From contig JBCCYT010000116.1 of assembly GCA_039188975.1 (NCBI GenBank), positions 1 to 13,407 of the forward strand: a stretch of 13,407 nucleotides of DNA. The letters are read 5' to 3'. The notes beneath the pieces were generated by a model. The model was not told the DNA's origin. It did not search any database and saw only the letters and a program-made list of their open reading frames with translations. Below, piece by piece: positions 13,369-13,407 of the stretch. The DNA is from UBA11606 sp039188975 (GTDB lineage: Bacteria; Actinomycetota; Acidimicrobiia; Acidimicrobiales; Aldehydirespiratoraceae). Positions within the stretch are counted from its first letter, which is position 1. Each line of letters opens with the position of its first letter. The translations under genes and the position numbers were made by a program.

Positions 13369-13407
13369 ACGAAGCGCAGAGAAGGTCACGTGCGCTGAAC
13401 GAAGCGC
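13359..13407 (+). repeat. 30-bp-period direct repeat starting at the helicase stop codon, cut by the window edge
   Basis: CGTGCGCTGAACGAAGCGC occurs at 13359-13377 and again at 13389-13407, with 11 intervening bases, giving a 30-base period. The first copy covers the last two helicase codons and the TGA. Each copy contains the inverted repeat GCGCT/AGCGC around GAACGA; in the first copy the stem extends to six pairs (T13361 with A13378). The array may continue beyond the window. No coding region is seen in 13369-13407. Confidence 0.7.

Noticed and set aside
13359..13407. Start of a CRISPR array
   Set aside because: The repeat is 19 bases with only 11 bases between copies, overlaps a coding end, and no cas gene is seen. 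A tandem or interspersed repeat is more likely.
1..13407. Mobile element, prophage or defence island
   Set aside because: No transposase, integrase, terminal repeats or toxin-antitoxin pair are visible. All genes except possibly the helicase are ordinary metabolic or signalling genes with similar base composition.

Overview
The window is about 13.4 kb of GC-rich, gene-dense bacterial DNA. Gaps between genes are small, the largest being about 140 bases. I see no mobile element, CRISPR array, tRNA or rRNA. The protein sequences, the high GC and the promoter style (a TANNNT box seven bases before the start codon, with no Shine-Dalgarno sequence) suggest an actinobacterium. An Acidimicrobiia/Ilumatobacter-like organism is my best guess, made from memory of such proteins and not from a search.

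Layout. At the left edge are the 3' end of formate--tetrahydrofolate ligase (fhs) and, 30 bases on, a methylenetetrahydrofolate reductase-like gene. A 13-bp perfect inverted repeat then separates this pair from a large membrane-anchored GGDEF-EAL protein. That gene converges on a minus-strand folC-type Mur ligase. folC diverges from serA across a short region holding an operator-like palindrome. serA overlaps a DUF1015 gene by four bases. The DUF1015 gene converges on a minus-strand folD. folD diverges from a MerR regulator whose promoter has the classic palindrome in a 19-bp spacer, and the regulator overlaps an aldo/keto reductase by four bases. Next come a class III CoA-transferase and a superfamily 2 (XPB/SSL2-like) helicase with a cysteine-rich C-terminus. 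The window ends inside a 30-bp-period repeat that starts at the helicase stop codon.

How the genes fit together. Five of the ten genes serve folate one-carbon metabolism or feed it: fhs and folD charge and interconvert one-carbon units, MTHFR reduces methylene-THF to methyl-THF, folC makes and retains polyglutamylated folate, and serA begins the serine pathway that supplies one-carbon units. They lie in separate transcription units, so this is loose clustering and not a single operon. The MerR-AKR pair looks like a self-contained aldehyde/electrophile response unit. The GGDEF-EAL protein, CoA-transferase and helicase have no evident link to folate.

The points most worth checking are the TANNNT-N7-start pattern at four genes, the serA-DUF1015 coupling, the MerR regulator with a cysteine that seems to match the sensor cysteine of AdhR, and the stop-codon-associated repeat at the right edge.
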